Source of the DNA: Hsuehochloa calcarea
Taxonomy: Eukaryota; Streptophyta; Magnoliopsida; Poales; Poaceae
Assembly: GCA_036346395.1 (NCBI GenBank)
Contig: JAYEVG010000103.1
Location: forward strand, 329,632 to 393,631
Direction of reading: 5' to 3'
DNA length: 64,000 nt
Within the stretch, counting starts at the first letter, position 1. Every line of letters begins with the position of its first letter. The notes below the pieces were generated by a model. That model saw only the letters and a list, made by a program, of their open reading frames with translations, ran no database searches and had not been told where the DNA came from. Positions 1-11,255 of the stretch are shown here, piece after piece. Both the position numbers and the translations under genes were made by a program.

Positions 1-1604
1 AAAGGGCCATCAGCTCTAGGCATCAATTTTGACGTTCTCAATTCAAGGAACCTATCTTTTCTCAAGTGCAACCAAACAAGATCACCTGGTTCAAAAGTTA
101 GATGTTTCCTCCCCTGACTGCCAGCAAGTTTATATTTAGCATTCATGTGCTCTATGTTCCCCTTGGTTGTCTCATGCATTTTTAAAATCAATTCAGCACG
201 TTGTTTAGCATCAAAATTCAATTTCTCAGAAGATGGAAGAAGCATTAAATCAATAGGAGCACGAGGCATAAAACCATAAACAACCTCAAAAGGGCACATC
301 TTGGTAGTAGAATGCACGGAACGATTATAAGCAAACTCAATATGAGGCAAGCATTCTTCCCACATTTTTAAATTCTTTTTCAACACAGCCCTAAGCATTG
401 TAGATAATGTTCTATTCACAACTTCAGTTTGTCCATCAGTTTGGGGATGACAAGTAGTAGAAAATAACAGCTTAGTCCCCAATTTAGCCCATAAAGTTCG
501 CCAAAAATGGCTAAGAAATTTGGCATCACGATCTGAAACTATAGTATTAGGTACACCATGTAATCAAACAACTTCACGAAAGAATAAATCAGCAATATGG
601 GCAGCATCATTGCTCTTATGACATGGTATAAAATGAGCCATCTTGAAAAATCGATCAACAACCACGAATATGCCATCTCTCCCCTTTTGTGTTCTAGGCA
701 ATCCTAAAACAAAGTCCATCGAAATATCTTCCCATGGAGCGCTAGGAACAGGTAGAGGCATGTATAAACCATGAGGATTAAGTCGTGACTTAGCTCTTTG
801 ACATGTAGTGCAGCGAGCAACATAGCGCTCGACGTCCCGTCTCATCTTTGGCCAAAAGAAATGATCAGCAAGTATATCCTCTGTTTTCTTCACGCCAAAG
901 TGTCCCATCAGCCCGCCTCCATGCGCTTCCTGTAACAACAACAAACGAACAGAGCTAGCTGGGATGCATAGCTTGTTAGCTCGAAACACAAACCCATCAT
1001 TAATGATAAATTTGTTCCACGTTTTCCCTTCTTTACAATTCAACAAGACATCTGTAAAATCAACATCATGCACATATTGCTCTTTAATGGTCTCTAATCC
1101 AAAAATTTTAAAGTCAAGTTGTGAAAGCATGGTATATCTCCTAGACAAAGCATCAGCAATAACATTCTTCTTTCCCTTCTTGTGTTTTATGATATAAGGA
1201 AAAGACTCAATAAACTCAACCCACCTTGCGTGTCTATGATTTAGTTTACTTTGACTTCGAATATGCTTTAAAGATTCATGATCAGAATGTATAACAAATT
1301 CTTTGGGCCATAAATAGTATTGTCAAGTTTCTAAAGTTCGAAATAGTGCATATAATTTCTTATCATAAGTAGAATAGTTCAGACTAGGCCCACTCAATTT
1401 CTCACTGAAGTATGCTATCGGTTTACTTTCTTGTAACAACACGCCACCTAAACCAATTCCGCTAGCATCACATTCTAGTTCAAAAGTTTTATTAAAATCA
1501 GGGAGTTGGAGTAGGGGTGCATGTGTTAACTTATCTTCAAGTGTGGTGAATCGTTCTCTGTGCGGCGCTCCACACAAATAGCACGCCCTTCTTAGTGAGC
1601 TCAT
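1..1604 (-). pseudogene. gypsy pol: RNase H and integrase segment
   Basis: This is the C-terminal half of a gypsy polyprotein, which degrades the RNA template and integrates the cDNA. RNase H begins near 1530 with 'LECDASGIGLGGVLLQ'. The integrase zinc finger follows, with His near 921-923 and 'HFG', then 'CTTC' close to 800-810. The catalytic core shows 'SMDFVLGLP' (first Asp at 714-716), 'VSDRDAKF' (second Asp) and 'TDGQTE' (Glu). Reading continues to base 1 without a natural C-terminus. Two in-frame TGA stops interrupt it: one at 1323-1325 where Trp is expected and one at 564-566 where Arg is expected. Both fit C-to-T change on one strand. It cannot give a full protein. Confidence 0.9.
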
Positions 1605-2540
1605 TCAATAGTGCAGCGATTGTGCTAAAATCTTTCACGAAGCGGCGATAAAATCCAGCCAGTCCTAAAAAGCATCGCACCTGTGTGACCGTGTTAGGAG
1701 TCGGCCAACTCTGTATTGCTTCAACCTTAGCTTGATCAACTTCAATTCCCTGTGGAGTAACAACATAGCCAAGAAACGCGACTCTATCGGTGCAAAAGGT
1801 GCACTTCTCAAGGTTACCGAATAAATGTGCATCACGTAAAGCATTAAAAACAGCACGTAAATGGTCACGATGTTGCTCTAACGATTTGCTATATATCAAT
1901 ATATCATCAAAATAAACCACCACAAATTTACCAATGAAAGTACGCAATACTTCGTTCATCAATCTCATGAAAGTACTAGGTGCATTAGTTAAACCGAAAG
2001 GCATCACTAACCACTCATACAAACCGAACTTAGTTTTGAACGCTGTTTTCCATTCATCTCCTAATTTCATGCGAATTTGGTGATATCCACTACGCAAGTC
2101 AACTTTAGAAAATAAAATAGAGCCACTTAATTCATCCAAAGATGTCGTCTAACCTAGGAATAGGATGGCGATATCTAATTGTAATGTTATTGATAGCTCT
2201 ACAATCAACACACATACGCCATGACCCATCTTTCTTTGGAACCAAAAGTACAGGAACAACACATGGACTAAGGCTCTCGTGTACGTACCCTTTGTCAAGC
2301 AAGTCTTGCACTTGACGCTCAATCTCCTTAGTCTCCTCCGGGTTTGTTCGGTATGGCGCGCGGTTGGGTAGTGAAGCTCCTGGGATCAAGTCAATCTGAT
2401 GTTCAATGCCCCTAATTGGAGTAGCCGGTGGTATCTCACTTGAAAATACATCGTCATACTCCACGCAAAGGTGAGTAATGCTAGGAGGCAAAGAGGGGGG
2501 CATATCCTCAAATGAAAACAAAGTTGCTTTGCACACTAAA
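1537..2540 (-). pseudogene. gypsy pol: reverse transcriptase segment
   Basis: The N-terminal RT part reads from 2540 to about 2140 with 'VPVLLVPKKDGSWRMCVDCR' and 'RYRHPIPRLDD'. After a one-base shift near 2141 the frame continues from 2139 with 'FSKVDLRSGYHQIRM', 'MPFGLTNAPSTFMRLM' and the catalytic 'VVYFDDILIYS' (YFDD box). It then runs into the thumb and connection region 'LGLAGFYRRFVKDFS'. The frame changes again near 1600 into RNase H. The N-terminal side ends abruptly at the solo LTR boundary (2541). Upstream coding sequence resumes on the far side of that LTR at 5626, so the RT was once continuous with the protease. Confidence 0.92.
2536..2540. repeat. target-site duplication, left copy (ctaaa)
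   Basis: Five bases ctaaa directly before the LTR start TGTAACATCCC. The identical pentamer follows the LTR end at 5626-5630. Five-base duplications are normal for LTR retrotransposon integration. Confidence 0.92.
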
Positions 2541-5500
2541 TGTAACATCCCAATTTTCAGAGCTTTCAAAATCCTTTAATTTAGTTAGTAGGAAGAAAAT
2601 TCACCATCTGGAATTATTTGAATTTAATTTAAAAGCTTAATATTGGACTTTGTGTAACAAACAATATAATATGAATATTTCCAACATGGACAATAGTCAA
2701 AACTATTTTATTTGGATTCTATGAGCTGGGTTGTATTTTCTAGAATTTTCTGGAATTTTTCCAAGTTCATTTGCTATTTTCCATTGCTTATTTGGATTTC
2801 TGGTATTTTCTTAAAAAGAAAAGCTGTTTTAAATCTCCAAATAGTAGTCGGGCCGAAATCCTTCGGCCCAGTCCTGTTCATCTCAGCCCAATCCTTCGTG
2901 GCCGTCCGATCTGAATTGGACGCTTGGATCTCCGCGCGCGCGCGTCTCTCTCTCCACGCGCTCCGTTAAACCTCAGCCGTTGGATCGCGAGCGGACGACG
3001 GATCTCCGCTCACGCGCGACGCCTCGCCTTCTCTCTGACGTGTGGGCCCGCCGAGGTCGTCGTCTCCGACCCGTTCTTCTTCGTCTCCGCGGAAACGCCT
3101 CGTCCGCCATTTTCGCATCTCCGAGCTCCGTCCGAAAATCACGCAAACGGCCCCGATTCTTCGCGCGGACGACGCCTTCTAGAAGCCCTCTGTCCCGGAC
3201 TCTTTCAAACACTTTTGAGTTCAAATCCGCTGCTGCTATCCCGTTTCCTTCGCGAGTTCGTTTCGGACTCCGTTGAACCCCGCCGCCATCCCGCCACCCC
3301 CGTCCACCCCAGGGCCTATAAATAGGTCCCAGGGATCGCCAGCACCTCCGTTTACCAGATCCGCCACCCACCTCACCCCAAGAGCCCTAGAGCCGCCGCG
3401 GTTTGAGAATTTGGTTTCGGTCACCGAAACCCTAAAAACTTCAATTGCGCCGCCGCCGGTGACTCCCTGCCTCCGTGGAGCCCGTCGCCAAGTCCGCCGT
3501 CCCCAGACCTACCTCCAGCTACCACCCACGCCGCCTGGACCTCACCGGAGTGGCCATCCGACAAAACCCGAGCGTCTCCGCCGCTTCGAGCTCGCCGCCG
3601 GCCACCTCCGTCGTCCTCTTGGGCCAAGACCAGTACCAAAAGGTTCGCAACAGAGTGAGCTTCCCGCTGGTGCCACCCACTCTCGTCGGCGATCACCGCA
3701 GCGCCGTTGCCGGTCCGTCCAGAGCCGCCGCCGCAGCCGTTGTCGTCACGGCGTGGGCGCCGATCACCGACCCACCTCGCCTCTTGGCGCGCGTGTCGAT
3801 AGCGTGGCGTATGGCGTCCGCGCACGCGCGCACGCGCGCCAGCTCGGCCGACCAGATCTTGAGGCTCGGTGGACTGGTCCACCGTGGGCGTCCACGACGT
3901 GTGGGCCCCACGTCGCCGATTTCTTTAATTATCTTTTCCGGTTTTCCTGGGCTGACGTCATGCGATGTCATGCTTGCGCAATAATCCGATTTTTCGTTGA
4001 GAAATAATTCGAATTCCAATAAATCCTATTTTTAGGGTTTTCTTTTGTTTCAAACTTTGGAACCTCATAACTTTTGCATCCTAACTCCAAATCCATCCAT
4101 TCAAATTTCTAAATTTGTATAAAATCAAGATCTATTTACTGGAGATTTTTAATTATTTTATTGGAGTTAATTGCTTCTGTTATTTATTTATTCTTGTTGT
4201 TTGCCGTTCTATGAGTAGACTTGACGATATACTGGAGGGTTTGAGGAAGAAGGAGCTTTCAAGACCAAGACCAAGACTGAACCTTTTCCAAGGCAAGCTA
4301 TACCCTTGACCATCTTGATTCCCGGTTGCTAAAAGTATTTTAATTTAAATTCTGCATCTTAATTCAAGTATTTATTTAAATGTTTTGGGTGTAGTAGTTA
4401 ATTCCATTTTGTTATGCCTTCCTTGTATAATTGTTATGCCTTGATCCTTTGTCACCCTAGTTGATACTTAGTTGGTAAATATTGTAGCACCAACGTGGGT
4501 TGGTTAGTGCGATTAGATTGCTTAGCCATGCCACGAATCTCCATGTCATGTGAAAGCTATGATTATTTAAACTCGACTAAGTGAATATGCAATCTGTGTG
4601 GTAAAATCTGTGTGTCTTGTGTCTTTGTTATGGCATGTGTTGCACTTAATCAACCGGTGGAAAAAGGATTTAGGCAGGGCATGTGGTGGATCTTGTGTGA
4701 AATGGTGGATGTGTGAATCTGTGTGCATGGGAGCTAATCTGTGTGGCATAGTTAGCAAATGGTAGTCTTGCCTTGGTCAATTAAGGACCTCACCATGTGT
4801 GCCATTGAATCGAGCCTATCTGTACAACCACATATCATTTTGAGACAGCCTAGCATAGTACGATGCGGATCCGAAATGCTTTGTTATGATTAGTGCTAGC
4901 TACACTAATTATATCTTGTGGGTAAAGTGTACAACTCTGCAGAGTATAATATAATCTATTCGAATAGCGCGTCATGATCATGGGCATGCTCGAAATTCAC
5001 ACTAGGGTAGTTTTTCATAAAGCGTGTGGGAAGGAGTGTGTGATATAAATCATCGGCTATGTGAATAATCGGTTAAGCTGTGTGCGTCTTTGTGAAATCA
5101 ATTATCAAATTATTGTTATCTAATTGTTTTACTTGTTATCAATGTATATTTATTATTAAATTGCAAACATTGCATTTATGCAAAAGAACCACCGAATGCC
5201 TTTCCCTTGTAAAAAGCCAGCATGTATATATATATTGCATCTCGTGGTGTGGCTTATAGTACGGTGTGTACTCACGCTTGTTTTGACGAATCAAGCAGAA
5301 GAGGAGGAGTCTTCACCAGCTTTCGAGGAGGAGTTTATCGAAGGTGCCTAATCGCGAGGTCTTGACCCCAGTCGGTTGCCTGTGGTGAATCGATGGGATG
5401 CCGCTGCCGTTTATGTTTCCGCTGCTTTATTTCTCTGTTAGCCCTGCGTGGCTTAAATAAATGTAAACTCGACCGTAAGGTCAAACCATTATTTATTTAT

Positions 5501-5625
5501 CGTTTACGCTATTATTCGCTTGTGTGGATCGATATCCACCTTTGTTAACACTGTGTGCACTAGCGTGATCCTGGACTAGTGCACGAAACACAGAGGATTC
5601 CGAATCGAAATTTTGGGATCCGACA
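2541..5625 (+). mobile_element. Solo LTR (3085 bp) inserted in gypsy element 1
   Basis: The segment begins TGTAACATCCC and ends GGATCCGACA (TG...CA), is flanked by perfect 5-bp duplications ctaaa, and interrupts the gypsy polyprotein between protease and RT. It has no internal coding region, PBS or polypurine tract, so it is a solo LTR left by recombination between the two LTRs of a complete element. It has LTR promoter architecture: an AT-rich start, a GC-rich block (2900-3900) and a TATA box at 3317. Open frames inside the GC-rich block show no family motifs and look like chance frames. The ends resemble those of the solo LTR at 51044-55207, suggesting related families. Confidence 0.93.
3317..3324 (+). 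promoter_or_regulatory. LTR TATA box (TATAAATA)
   Basis: A TATAAATA motif sits in the GC-rich part of the solo LTR and is followed by a CT-rich stretch, as expected for the U3/R boundary of a long grass LTR. Transcription would run on the plus strand, antisense to the interrupted gypsy element. Whether it is active cannot be judged from sequence. Confidence 0.6.
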
Positions 5626-5630
5626 CTAAA
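5626..5630. repeat. target-site duplication, right copy (ctaaa)
   Basis: Identical to 2536-2540 and directly after the terminal CA of the solo LTR. Removing the LTR plus one copy rejoins the protease and RT coding parts. Confidence 0.92.
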
Positions 5631-6230
5631 GCATAGCAACCAGAATTACCAGCTTCTACCTCACTCATATCAGACTTGGTAGCTAACAAAACAGAACTAT
5701 TCAATCTAATTTCACCTTCCTTAGCACTAGGTTGCTTCTTCTTATGCAGTGCAAGTTCCTTAGCTACAATCCGATTTTCAGTTTTGCTACTCTCTTTATC
5801 TCTATCCACTCTTTCTAATTCATCTTTAAAAATTGCTTCTGGAGACATGGGTAGCAATGTGATTCGCTTTCCTTTAGACATGAGAGTATATTGATTAGTC
5901 CTACCATGATGCACAGTGTCATTATCATATTGCCATGGTCTACCTAGCAGTAATGAACATGCTTGCATAGGTACGACATCGCAATCAGCAAAATCACGAT
6001 ATGAGCCAATAGAAAAGTGTACTCTGACAATGCGAGTTACCTTCAGCTTACCACATGAATTAAACCATTGAATGTGGTAAGGACGAGGGTGTTGTTGTGT
6101 GATCAAGGCAAGCTTGTCAACCATATCAATGCTAGCCAAATTATTGCAACTTCCTCCATCAATAATCACACGACAAGAACGCTCATTGACCACAAATTTT
6201 GTTTGAAACAGATTGTGGCGTTGATTCTAT
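5631..6230 (-). pseudogene. gypsy aspartic protease segment
   Basis: Minus-strand frame with 'CRVIIDGGSCNNLAS', the retropepsin active-site Asp followed by Gly-Gly-Ser in place of the usual Asp-Ser/Thr-Gly, and further on 'SLLLGRPWQYD', the conserved flap/core motif of grass gypsy proteases. A Lys/Glu-rich linker follows and runs into the solo LTR boundary at 5625; residues beyond that point are LTR-encoded. It would cut the Gag-Pol polyprotein in the retrotransposon particle. Upstream it is continuous with the gag C-terminal linker; downstream it was joined to RT before the LTR inserted. Confidence 0.85.
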
Positions 6231-7642
6231 TTAGCACGCTCCATTTGAGCACTGAGGACACGCTCCACAATTATGCTCAAAAATTTATCACTTGTTTCAG
6301 CTCCAAAACGTTCTTCATCATGTTCAGGTTCAAATTGCTCACCTGCGGGGTTAGTTACAAGCAATGAATGTTCTTCATCAATATCACTGGATGAAGTATA
6401 CTCACCATCATCTCTAACAAGAAGTGCCCGCTGATTTGGGCAATCTCTCATTATGTGCCCGAAGCCTTTGCAGCGATGGCATTGTATGTCTCGCGTTCGC
6501 CCGGTGGAAGCAACCGAGGTAGAGCCCTGAGCTTGCTGAACCGAAGTTGATTTCCTTACGTCGGAGGCTCGGGGAGTGGTGCTTGCTAGTCGCCCATGAC
6601 CGAGAGGAGGGAGGGCGGCTACTGCAGGACAGCAGGATGGTGCCCCGCCTCACGGATCGCACGATTTTGCCTACACGCAAAGAAACTCCAAAAGAGCCTC
6701 GGGAGCGAGGCTGTCTTCCCGTGACTTCACGTTCAGCTTTACAAGCAAGATGGAACAGACGGGTGATAGAATTATACTCCTTATAATCTAGAATGTCCTG
6801 AATGTCCCGGTTAAGCCCTCCTAAAAATCTAGCCATTCTAGCATCTTCGATTTCTTCTAAACCACAACGTAACATACCAGTTTGCAATTCTTGATAGTAG
6901 TCTTCTACTGTATTACTACCTTGTCTTAAACGTTGTAATTTATTCAGCAAATCACGAGAATAATATAAAGACACAAATCTAGCTCTCATAGCTCTCTTCA
7001 TAGCATTCCATGTTCTAGGTATGTTTTGTTCATTACGGCACAATTCATTCCACCATATAGATGCAAAGTCAGTGAACTCACTAGTAGCAGCCCTAACCTT
7101 TTTATTTTTAGGAAATTCATGGCATGCAAATTTTTGGTCTACGACTAACTCCCATGTGAGGTAAGCATCAGGATCATATTTTCCAGCAAAAGGAGGCATA
7201 GTGAATTTAATTTTACCAAGTGCATCATTACGATCATGTACCTCACGTGGTGGGTCTCTTCGCATACCTTGTCGATTGATGTGTCGTTGCCGATGATCAC
7301 GACCATTGTTGGGATTGAAACCACCATCGGACTCCGTATCAGCAACATATGGGTTCACTTCATCTTCTATCTCATCGGCCAATGAGCTAGCAACGGATGT
7401 GTTACGGCGTGGTGGTGCAACGCCGACAAAGCAAAGCAGCAGGAGGTGGAGCTCTCTCTAGTTGCTCCACACGTAACAATCGCAGCAAGACCGTCATTGG
7501 TGCGATCTAGAACCGCCTCAAGACGCTCTGAATGTTGACTCAATAAGTGTGCAAATTGCTGCATGATGTCTTTCGTGCGAGGCGTGAGAGGCGCATCCTC
7601 AACATTGGGCCTGCTATTCTCCCCTTGTGACCATGAACCTAC
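6231..7642 (-). pseudogene. gypsy gag (capsid and CCHC nucleocapsid)
   Basis: Starts at 'MVGSWSQGENSRP' near 7642. Frames change between about 7480 and 7380, then 'MPPFAGKYDPDAYLTWE' opens the retrotransposon gag domain, continuing through 'WWNELCRNEQNIPRTW' and 'LRQGSNTVEDYYQELQ'. The frame is lost again near 6700 and recovers at 6488-6447, where a zinc knuckle C-x2-C-x4-H-x4-C ('CHRCKGFGHIMRDC') is visible. An acidic Ser/Asp/Glu linker leads to the protease. Gag forms the cytoplasmic particle and binds template RNA. Several frameshifts mean no intact protein. Confidence 0.88.
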
Positions 7643-8718
7643 CATTGTTAGTATCAAATAAAAGAACAAATCACAGTGTATATATCTCTATGAACTACTA
7701 GGTTCTTTGAGTTTCACAAGTCACTCTCTCACAATGCCTTACCAGGTTCTTACAAGCTCTTACCAACGCAGCAAGGAGGTGGCACAACCGGTGGCTGGTT
7801 CGTGATACTCTCACTTGCGATTAGCACAACGATTGCAAGGAACAGAACCTGCTGAGTTAGTAGGAAGTGGAGCTCGGAAGGCTTCAATATGGTAGCAAAG
7901 ATCAGCAATAATCGACTCAGTGAATGCAAGCTGAAAAATCGTTCAACGCCGGTTAGTTGCTGGTTCTAGGCTAGACCGTACTAGAGACGCGAGCCTAGAA
8001 TACAAGCAAAACACGCGCGCTACGAATCGGAGAACGCGTCGCACACGGAGTTCGGAAGCTCGAAAAAGGATGCCGTCTTCGCGGGGAACCTTAGAATCAC
8101 TTGTAAAAGGGCTCTGTCAATTTTGAGCAAATTCTGAGAAACTTGAATTTTTCTCGGTTTGCGGCTGTTTGCGGGCCCGTTTTGAGGCCCTAAACGACGT
8201 TTTTTGGGGTCAAAGTTTTCCGCGCGCACGTCCGGGGGTGTACGCGTTTGATAAAATACTCGGATGTATCTTCTCGTTCCCTTTCCAACGGATCAAAAAT
8301 CACTCCAATCGGAGGTCGTATGCAAAAGTTATATGCGTTTCTTTTTTTTTGTCTTCTCGGTTTTTTTTTTGTTTTTTTTTCTCTCTATTTTTTTTTGCGA
8401 ACACCACGCTGTTTTGGTTGTCTCCGAATTGGGCAAGGTTTCCTTTTCCGAGATCAGCAAGGGCAAAGCCTCCCTAGATGGTCTGTCGAACTCAACTGCA
8501 GCGGTGAGACCAAACGTGAACAGAACTCGAAACTCTAAAGGAACTAGACACTAAGACCAGCAAAAGACACAATGATGCAACCGAAAGTTCAACAATGTAA
8601 TGCACTGAAAAGAAAAAATTGCGAGGCTCAAAGGGCTCGGTATGGATGGTAGATGCGATTTTTTTGGCAATTTTCTGGACTCTAGGTATGAAAAGCGGAG
8701 ACTCACCGATGAAGCTGT
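7643..8718 (-). other. gypsy 5' leader, no gene
   Basis: Sequence between the gag start and the primer-binding site on the minus strand, holding poly-T/poly-A runs (8340-8395 on the plus strand). Short open frames on both strands show no recognisable domain. This is the expected place for packaging and untranslated sequence. Confidence 0.6.
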
Positions 8719-8730
8719 AGCTCGATACCA
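8719..8730 (-). other. primer-binding site
   Basis: On the minus strand this reads TGGTATCGAGCT, two bases inside the LTR end. It matches the start of the usual initiator-Met tRNA complement (TGGTATC) and then diverges. Its position next to the LTR end at 8733 supports both calls. Confidence 0.65.
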
Positions 8731-8732
8731 CT

Positions 8733-9487
8733 TGATATACTCTGTTGTCCCGATCTTTCGGTGAGAGGGTAAATTCGATTGGATGATGGTCAACTCTCAC
8801 GATCCAAAGCTACGAACGCAAAGACGCACGAACCAAGCAATGTTGAACTAACCACAATTGTCGTTATCAACCGTGCTAAAGACCCGTTGACTGATCACGA
8901 GGATCAATTCACGCAAGCAATCGAAGAACAAGCAAGAACGAGGTAAAAAGCAATCGAATTGCAAATATATGATTGAGTTCGGAAGGTGGGATTCCGCAGA
9001 GGTCCTTTACGGTTGGTCTAGTCGACACAAGCGAAGAACGAGTTTTCACAATGGAGAAACTAATCAAACGAAATCCCGTTCTAGAAAAAGGAGATGATGG
9101 CTCCTATATAGGAGACGGCCGGCGGCGGCCAGCCAAGTGGGCGCACGCCCTAGGGTTACAAGGCCCATGGGCCCAAGTGGAGGTGGCGCACACCGCTTGA
9201 CTCGGACTTAGAAATAGATGTGGACTCTTTTGATGATTGTGGCCGACTCGGATGGAGTTTGATGATGATCTTGGATCCGTTGGAAAGTAGACTTGATAAG
9301 ATTTCCATGAAGTCCAGAATCACCCCAAACGGAGTCCGTATGAATAAGTTACGACTGTTTAAACTTAGTACTATCGCAGCAGTCCGAATTCGAATCCAGA
9401 ACGAGCCCAACTCGAACTCTTGCTTGACATGGACACAAAGTGACGTGGTGACCTTCATTATGTCTTCCATGCATGTCCATGACTCCA
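8733..9487 (-). repeat. 5' LTR of gypsy element 1
   Basis: About 755 bp, TG...CA on either strand. On the minus strand it starts TGGAGTCATGG after a purine-rich tract (9488-9499) and ends GTATATCA just before the primer-binding site. A TATATA box lies at 9105-9110. Because a polypurine tract and a pol C-terminus sit upstream while PBS and gag sit downstream, this LTR could have served as the 3' LTR of one copy and the 5' LTR of the next. The outer boundary is inferred from the polypurine tract, since the partner LTR is outside the window. Confidence 0.65.
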
Positions 9488-9705
9488 AAAGCCTCTCCTT
9501 GATCTGTTCCCATGTTCCTAAGTACAATTAAATCACTTGCATTAGGTAGCGGTTTATTCTCAGAAATATATAAACATAGGAACGAATTCACCTGATAATT
9601 AAGTTGGCGAGCACGAGCTCGGGTAAGAGGTCCTTGTAGTGGATGAGTTGTATGTGTAGGTGCGGCTGTATCCATAGTAGGGATGTCCTCATCAGGGAGC
9701 CCCAC
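9488..9705 (-). pseudogene. gypsy pol C-terminal tail (orphan)
   Basis: Minus-strand frame with 'GPLTRARARQLNYQVNSFL' and then 'LPNASDLIVLRNMG', the pattern that ends many grass gypsy polyproteins just before the polypurine tract. No integrase core precedes it. At about 9705 it is abruptly joined to an unrelated gag (9706-10548). It is therefore the last 70 or so codons of another copy, left attached to the LTR at 8733-9487, from either a tandem array or a deletion. The purine-rich tract at its end supports the orientation. Confidence 0.7.
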
Positions 9706-10548
9706 TGGAGTCCGCAGGTGGCTGCGTTTATGATGGTGGTTTCGTTGACCCCCTTCACTTGATATTTTATCTCCACGAACTTTTTGAAGAAGCTACAGAG
9801 GGACTCGCCCAGGTCCTGCTTTATTGCGAACAACGGTCCCGCATCCTTTGGCTCCGTGTAGTTCCCCTGGAAGTTGTTGCGCACCAGGTCCCGCAATTGT
9901 TCCCACGCGTACACGGAGCGGGGTGGAATGGTTAAAAACCACGTCAGCGCCACACCCTTGAGTGCCAGGGTCATGATTTTCGCTTTCACGGTGTCGTCTC
10001 CCTCGACGGCCTCAATGGCCATTTCATATACGCGAAGAACTTCGAGGGGTCCATGCACCCCTTGAAGGGTTAGTTCTCCAGCATCTTAAAGCCTTGGGGC
10101 TAGCGGGCTGTCTCTAGCCCAGCGCTTAAATGGGAGTTGGGATCTCCCCGAAACACTAGCGCTGGACAACTGGCGGCTGGTGCCCGAAGAGCGGCTCCCT
10201 TAGCCTCGGGTTGCGCGAGCCTGAGAGGAGCCGCGAGGGGCCCGTCCGCCGGCTACCGAAGGTCGAGCATTCCTAGCGGAGGCCCACCAGCTCCCGCTGG
10301 AGAGCTTCATACGCCTCCCGCGTTATGCCTGTCGCTCTGTGCGATTCGTCCATCGGGGCGTTGTGCTGGGCGTCGCCCCTAATGATGTTTTCCTGTGTGG
10401 AGTTGTTTGCTTCTTCCTCCTGGGCCCGGGCCGTGGACGCCGCTGCCCCAGAAGTCTTGCTTCGCTTAGCCCTTGGGGTGCTGGGCGCGGCAGCCGCCGC
10501 GGCGATCTCGGCTACAGAGGCCTTGGGCGCAGCTTTCCGAGGGGCCAT
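9706..10548 (-). pseudogene. second gypsy gag, truncated
   Basis: Starts at 'MAPRKAAPKASVAEIAAAAA', an Ala/Lys-rich gag N-terminus (10548-10273). After frame breaks around 10060-10270 it continues with 'MTLALKGVALTWFLTIPP', 'YAWEQLRDLVRNNFQG' and 'LGESLCSFFKKF', the capsid-like retrotransposon gag domain. The frame ends at 'INAATCGLQ' (9705), where the normal protein would go on to a zinc knuckle and pol; here it fuses to a different element's pol tail. It belongs to the LTR at 10606-11370 by position and strand. It is a broken remnant with a clearly different sequence from gag 1. Confidence 0.82.
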
Positions 10549-10762
10549 GCTGCTACTTCGGAGCTGTGCTTGACTTTCCTGTCAATCCCCATGGACGAAA
10601 CCAACTGTCGTAGCAAAAAAGACTAGACAGTAAGAGAGGGGGACCCCCGGTACACTCGGAGGGACCAAAGAGTCCTCAGGAGAAGGGACCAGCTGTCAGG
10701 AAAATGTATGTATGGATTGCTCCAAAAAAACTGAATCTGCCTTTTACAGGGGGGTAGATGCC

Positions 10763-10770
10763 TATTTATA
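10763..10770 (-). promoter_or_regulatory. LTR TATA box
   Basis: The plus strand reads tatttata, giving TATAAATA on the minus strand inside the second gypsy LTR, oriented toward its gag. Confidence 0.6.
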
Positions 10771-10952
10771 GCCGCCGAACAAAGGGTACTTACATTACCA
10801 TCCTAACCCTGAAAAGGTATTGTACGCGTAGGGCCTGCAGGGACTTTCCCCTACATACGTGTAGGCTTTGGCTCACAGTGGGTCTCCCTAGGCCCGGTCT
10901 ATCCGGCTGGTGCACCTAGTCCACCAGCTCACGAAGTGCTCCATCTTCAGAT

Positions 10953-11255
10953 TTCTCCTGGTGTGGTCCCGGAGGACCAGCTGCTTCGGGCCTCGCGGGA
11001 CCCTGAGGACCTTTCGGAGGGGCTCTGGGTTTTCTCTGAGGTGGGCCCGGAGGGCCACTGCTTTGGGCCTTGCAGGGCTTCGGAGACCCTTCGGAGGGGT
11101 TCCGAGCCTTCTCTGAGGTGGCCTCGGAGGGCCCACTACTTCGGGCCTCACGGGGCTTCGAAAACTCTTTGGAGGGACTTCAGGTCTTTTCCGAGGTAGC
11201 CTTAGAGGACCCACTGCTTCGGGCCCTGCGGGACTCCAGAGTATCTGGAGCCTCC
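10953..11255. repeat. about four tandem 77-79 bp GC-rich repeats inside the LTR
   Basis: Units start at 10953, 11032, 11109 and 11187 with the shared opening TTCTCTGAGGTGG (diverged in the first and last units), and each carries a GGAGGGCCCACT-like block and a CGGGCCT block. Several overlapping open frames here are by-products of the repeat. Within the LTR's U3 region such repeats often act as enhancer arrays, but that is inference. Confidence 0.85.

Larger units (their letters stand above)
1..9487 (-). mobile_element. Ty3/gypsy LTR retrotransposon 1, 5' part, decayed, truncated by the window edge
   Basis: Read on the minus strand, the order is LTR (9487-8733), primer-binding site, about 1.1 kb of leader, gag, aspartic protease, reverse transcriptase, RNase H and integrase. 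This gag-pro-RT-RH-IN order defines Ty3/gypsy. The 3' LTR lies left of the window. The coding part is broken by frameshifts in gag, a frameshift near 2141, in-frame stops at 1323-1325 and 564-566, and the 3.1-kb solo LTR at 2541-5625. The element is therefore dead. The family resembles the common grass gypsy elements with a CCHC gag and a pol ending in an Arg-Ala-rich tail; I do not assign a named family. Confidence 0.9.

Noticed and set aside
2840..4010. Several overlapping Pro/Arg/Ser-rich open frames on both strands in the first solo LTR
   Set aside because: Frames overlap on both strands in a GC-rich stretch, show no domains, and lie wholly inside an LTR; they are compositional.
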